A DNA stretch of 64,000 nucleotides from positions 2,914,001 through 2,978,000 of the forward strand of contig NZ_CP137892.1 in NCBI RefSeq assembly GCF_033547155.1, in the 5' to 3' direction. This document shows, piece after piece, positions 62,466 through 64,000 of the stretch (position 1 is its first letter; every line of letters begins with the position of its first letter). The DNA is from Pseudomonas benzenivorans (GTDB lineage Bacteria; Pseudomonadota; Gammaproteobacteria; Pseudomonadales; Pseudomonadaceae). The translations under genes and the position numbers were made by a program. The notes below the pieces were generated by a model that made no database searches, was not told the DNA's origin, and was given only the letters and a program-made list of their open reading frames with translations.

Positions 62466-64000
62466 TCAGCGCAGGTCGCCGCGCAGCTCGGCGACCTGCG
62501 CCTGCAAGCGTTGGCGGTCGGCGCACTCGGGACCGAGCGGGGCGCCGGCCACCAGCTGGATGCGCGACCACAGGCGCCTGAACACCCCCTTGTCGGGGTC
62601 ACGGCTGAAGAAGCTGCCCCACAGTCCCTTGAGCGCCATCGGGATCACCGGCACCGGGTTTTCCGCGAGGATGCGCTCGATGCCGCCCTTGAACTCGCTG
62701 ATCTCGCCATCACCGGTCAACTTGCCCTCCGGGAAGATGCACACCAGCTCGCCGTTACGCAGGTATTCGGCGATCTTCTTGAACGCCGCGTCGTACACCA
62801 GCAGGTCCTCGTTGCGCCCGGCGATCGGCACGGTGCCGGCGGTGCGGAAGATGAAGTTGAGCAGCGGCAGGTTGTAGATCTTGTAGTACATGACGAAACG
62901 CACCGGCCGGCGCACCGCACCGCCGATCAGCAGGGCATCGACGAAGGACACGTGGTTGCACACCAGCACCGCCGCGCCGTCCTCGGGGATGGCCTCCAGC
63001 CCCCTGTGCTCGACCCGATACATGGAGTGACCGAGCAGCCAGATCAAAAAGCGCATGCTGAACTCGGGGACGATCTTGAAGATGTAGCTGTTGACCGCGA
63101 CGTTCATCAGCGAGATGGCCAGGAACAGCTGGGGGATCGACAGCTCGGCGACGCTGAGAAAGAGGATCGAGGCGATCGCCGAGACCACCATGAACAGCGC
63201 GTTGAGGATGTTGTTGGCGGCGATCACCCGCGCCCGCTCCTGCTCCACCGTGCGCGACTGGATCAGCGCATACAGCGGCACTATATAGAAGCCGCCGAAC
63301 AGGCCGATGCCGAGAATGGCACCGAGTACCCACCAGGCCTGGCCATGCCCCAGCAGCGTCAGCCAGTCATGGGGCGCGGCGCCCTGGACGAAACCGTCGG
63401 AGTGCCACCACAGCAGCACGCCGAACAGGGTCAGGCCGATCGAGCCGAAGGGCACCAGGCCGATCTCCACCTTGTGCCCGCTCATGCGCTCGCACAGCAT
63501 CGAGCCCAGGCCTATCCCTAAGGAGAACACCGTGAGAATCAGGGTCACCACGCTCTCGTCGCCGTGCAGCCAGTCCTTGGCATAGGCCGGGATCTGGGTC
63601 AGGTAGATCGCGCCGAGGAACCAGAACCAGGAGTTGCCCAGCAGCGAGCGCGACACCGAGACCGGCTGCTCCTTCAAGCCCAGGCGCATGATCCGCCAGG
63701 ACTGACGCAGGATATTCCAGTCCAGCGCCAGTTCCGGCAGGGCCGCATGGGCGCGGGGGATGGCGCGGCTGGCCAGATAGCCGAGCACGGCGACCACGAC
63801 CACGGAACCGGCGACGATCTGCGCGTAGGCGCTGCTGGCCATGATGATGCCGGCGCCTATGGTGCCGGCGAGAATGGCCAGGAAGGTGCCCATCTCCACC
63901 AGGGCGTTACCGCCGACCAGTTCCTGCTCGCGCAGGTGCTGCGGCAGGATCGAATACTTCACCGGACCGAACAGCGCCGACTGGGTGCCCATGCAGAACA
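62466..64000 (-). CDS. MFS transporter-PlsC acyltransferase fusion (LplT-Aas type; start outside window)
   Basis: The frame is open to the window edge, so the N-terminus lies outside; about 510 residues are seen. The N-terminal part is an LplT-like MFS lysophospholipid flippase (TQSALFGPVKYSILP, helices to about residue 330 of the fragment). The C-terminal 190 residues are a PlsC acyltransferase with NHVSFVD (HX4D) and FPEGKLTGDG. It likely takes up and re-acylates lysophospholipids. The adenylate-forming domain of full Aas is not seen on this side; it cannot be excluded elsewhere. Confidence 0.9.
   Translation of the reverse strand, partial: FCMGTQSALFGPVKYSILPQHLREQELVGGNALVEMGTFLAILAGTIGAGIIMASSAYAQIVAGSVVVVAVLGYLASRAIPRAHAALPELALDWNILRQSWRIMRLGLKEQPVSVSRSLLGNSWFWFLGAIYLTQIPAYAKDWLHGDESVVTLILTVFSLGIGLGSMLCERMSGHKVEIGLVPFGSIGLTLFGVLLWWHSDGFVQGAAPHDWLTLLGHGQAWWVLGAILGIGLFGGFYIVPLYALIQSRTVEQERARVIAANNILNALFMVVSAIASILFLSVAELSIPQLFLAISLMNVAVNSYIFKIVPEFSMRFLIWLLGHSMYRVEHRGLEAIPEDGAAVLVCNHVSFVDALLIGGAVRRPVRFVMYYKIYNLPLLNFIFRTAGTVPIAGRNEDLLVYDAAFKKIAEYLRNGELVCIFPEGKLTGDGEISEFKGGIERILAENPVPVIPMALKGLWGSFFSRDPDKGVFRRLWSRIQLVAGAPLGPECADRQRLQAQVAELRGDLR

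Overview
The window is GC-rich, densely coded DNA from a gammaproteobacterium, almost certainly a Pseudomonas-type genome. Pointers are the ttcA, apeB, Prc protease, EAL-CBS-GGDEF protein, FKBP lipoprotein, rdgC and sugE genes, the codon use, and the tRNA-Asp/tRNA-Val pair. From memory (not checked), apeB, the GFA gene, the GntR/ABC operon, prc, the EAL-GGDEF gene, the FKBP gene and rdgC follow the order of the PA3247-PA3263 stretch of P. aeruginosa PAO1. On that reading roughly 28-52.5 kb is accessory DNA set into a conserved backbone.

Layout. 0-7 kb holds a DNA-3-methyladenine glycosylase (cut by the window edge), a MerR regulator with a textbook 19-bp-spacer operator-promoter driving a DUF2938/flavodoxin/DUF2798 operon, ttcA, a DnaJ-related protein, a Yip1 membrane protein, sprT, a macro-domain protein and a membrane protein. 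7-12 kb is a complete caa3-type cytochrome c oxidase operon whose subunit II carries two tandem cytochrome c domains. 12-19 kb has a CaiB-type CoA-transferase with an AraC regulator, two transporters, an unknown secreted protein, an AraC protein with a degenerate receiver domain, and a candidate small RNA gene. 19-28 kb has a phosphopantetheinyl transferase, aminopeptidase apeB, a GFA protein, and a GntR-controlled ABC importer operon that also encodes a phosphoesterase and a HAD phosphatase.

28-32 kb holds a LysR regulator and a two-gene unit (2-oxoglutarate oxygenase plus HD-domain oxygenase) of the type that cleaves hydroxylated organophosphonates, the TmpA/TmpB and PhnY*/PhnZ arrangement. 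32-36 kb is a translationally coupled signalling pair: a membrane PAS-PAS-receiver-Hpt protein with no kinase core, and a receiver-GGDEF protein. 36-45 kb is an uncharacterised catabolic locus around one LysR regulator: aldehyde dehydrogenase, metal-site-altered M19 dipeptidase-like protein, BCCT quaternary-amine transporter and RidA on one strand, and a 573-residue protein of unknown function, a DUF3726 protein and a TSUP exporter on the other. Matching ATAAG-N5-CTTAY sites in both control regions support a single regulon. 45-49.5 kb is an AttH-type lipoprotein with an FtsX-like ABC system.

49.6-52.5 kb carries peroxide defence (ohr, ahpF, ahpC), with a MITE-like palindromic element abutting the ahpC stop codon and a terminator between ahpC and ahpF. 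52.6-64 kb returns to the backbone: quinone oxidoreductase, Prc protease, EAL-CBS-GGDEF protein, a three-gene overlapping operon with a Phd/HTH regulator, YkvA, FKBP lipoprotein, two tRNAs, rdgC, a guanidine-II riboswitch with the guanidinium exporter sugE, and an MFS-acyltransferase fusion cut by the right edge.

Strongest leads for undescribed biology are the 36-45 kb catabolic regulon, the phosphonate-type oxygenase pair, the kinase-less phosphorelay protein and the small RNA candidate at 18.8-19.0 kb.
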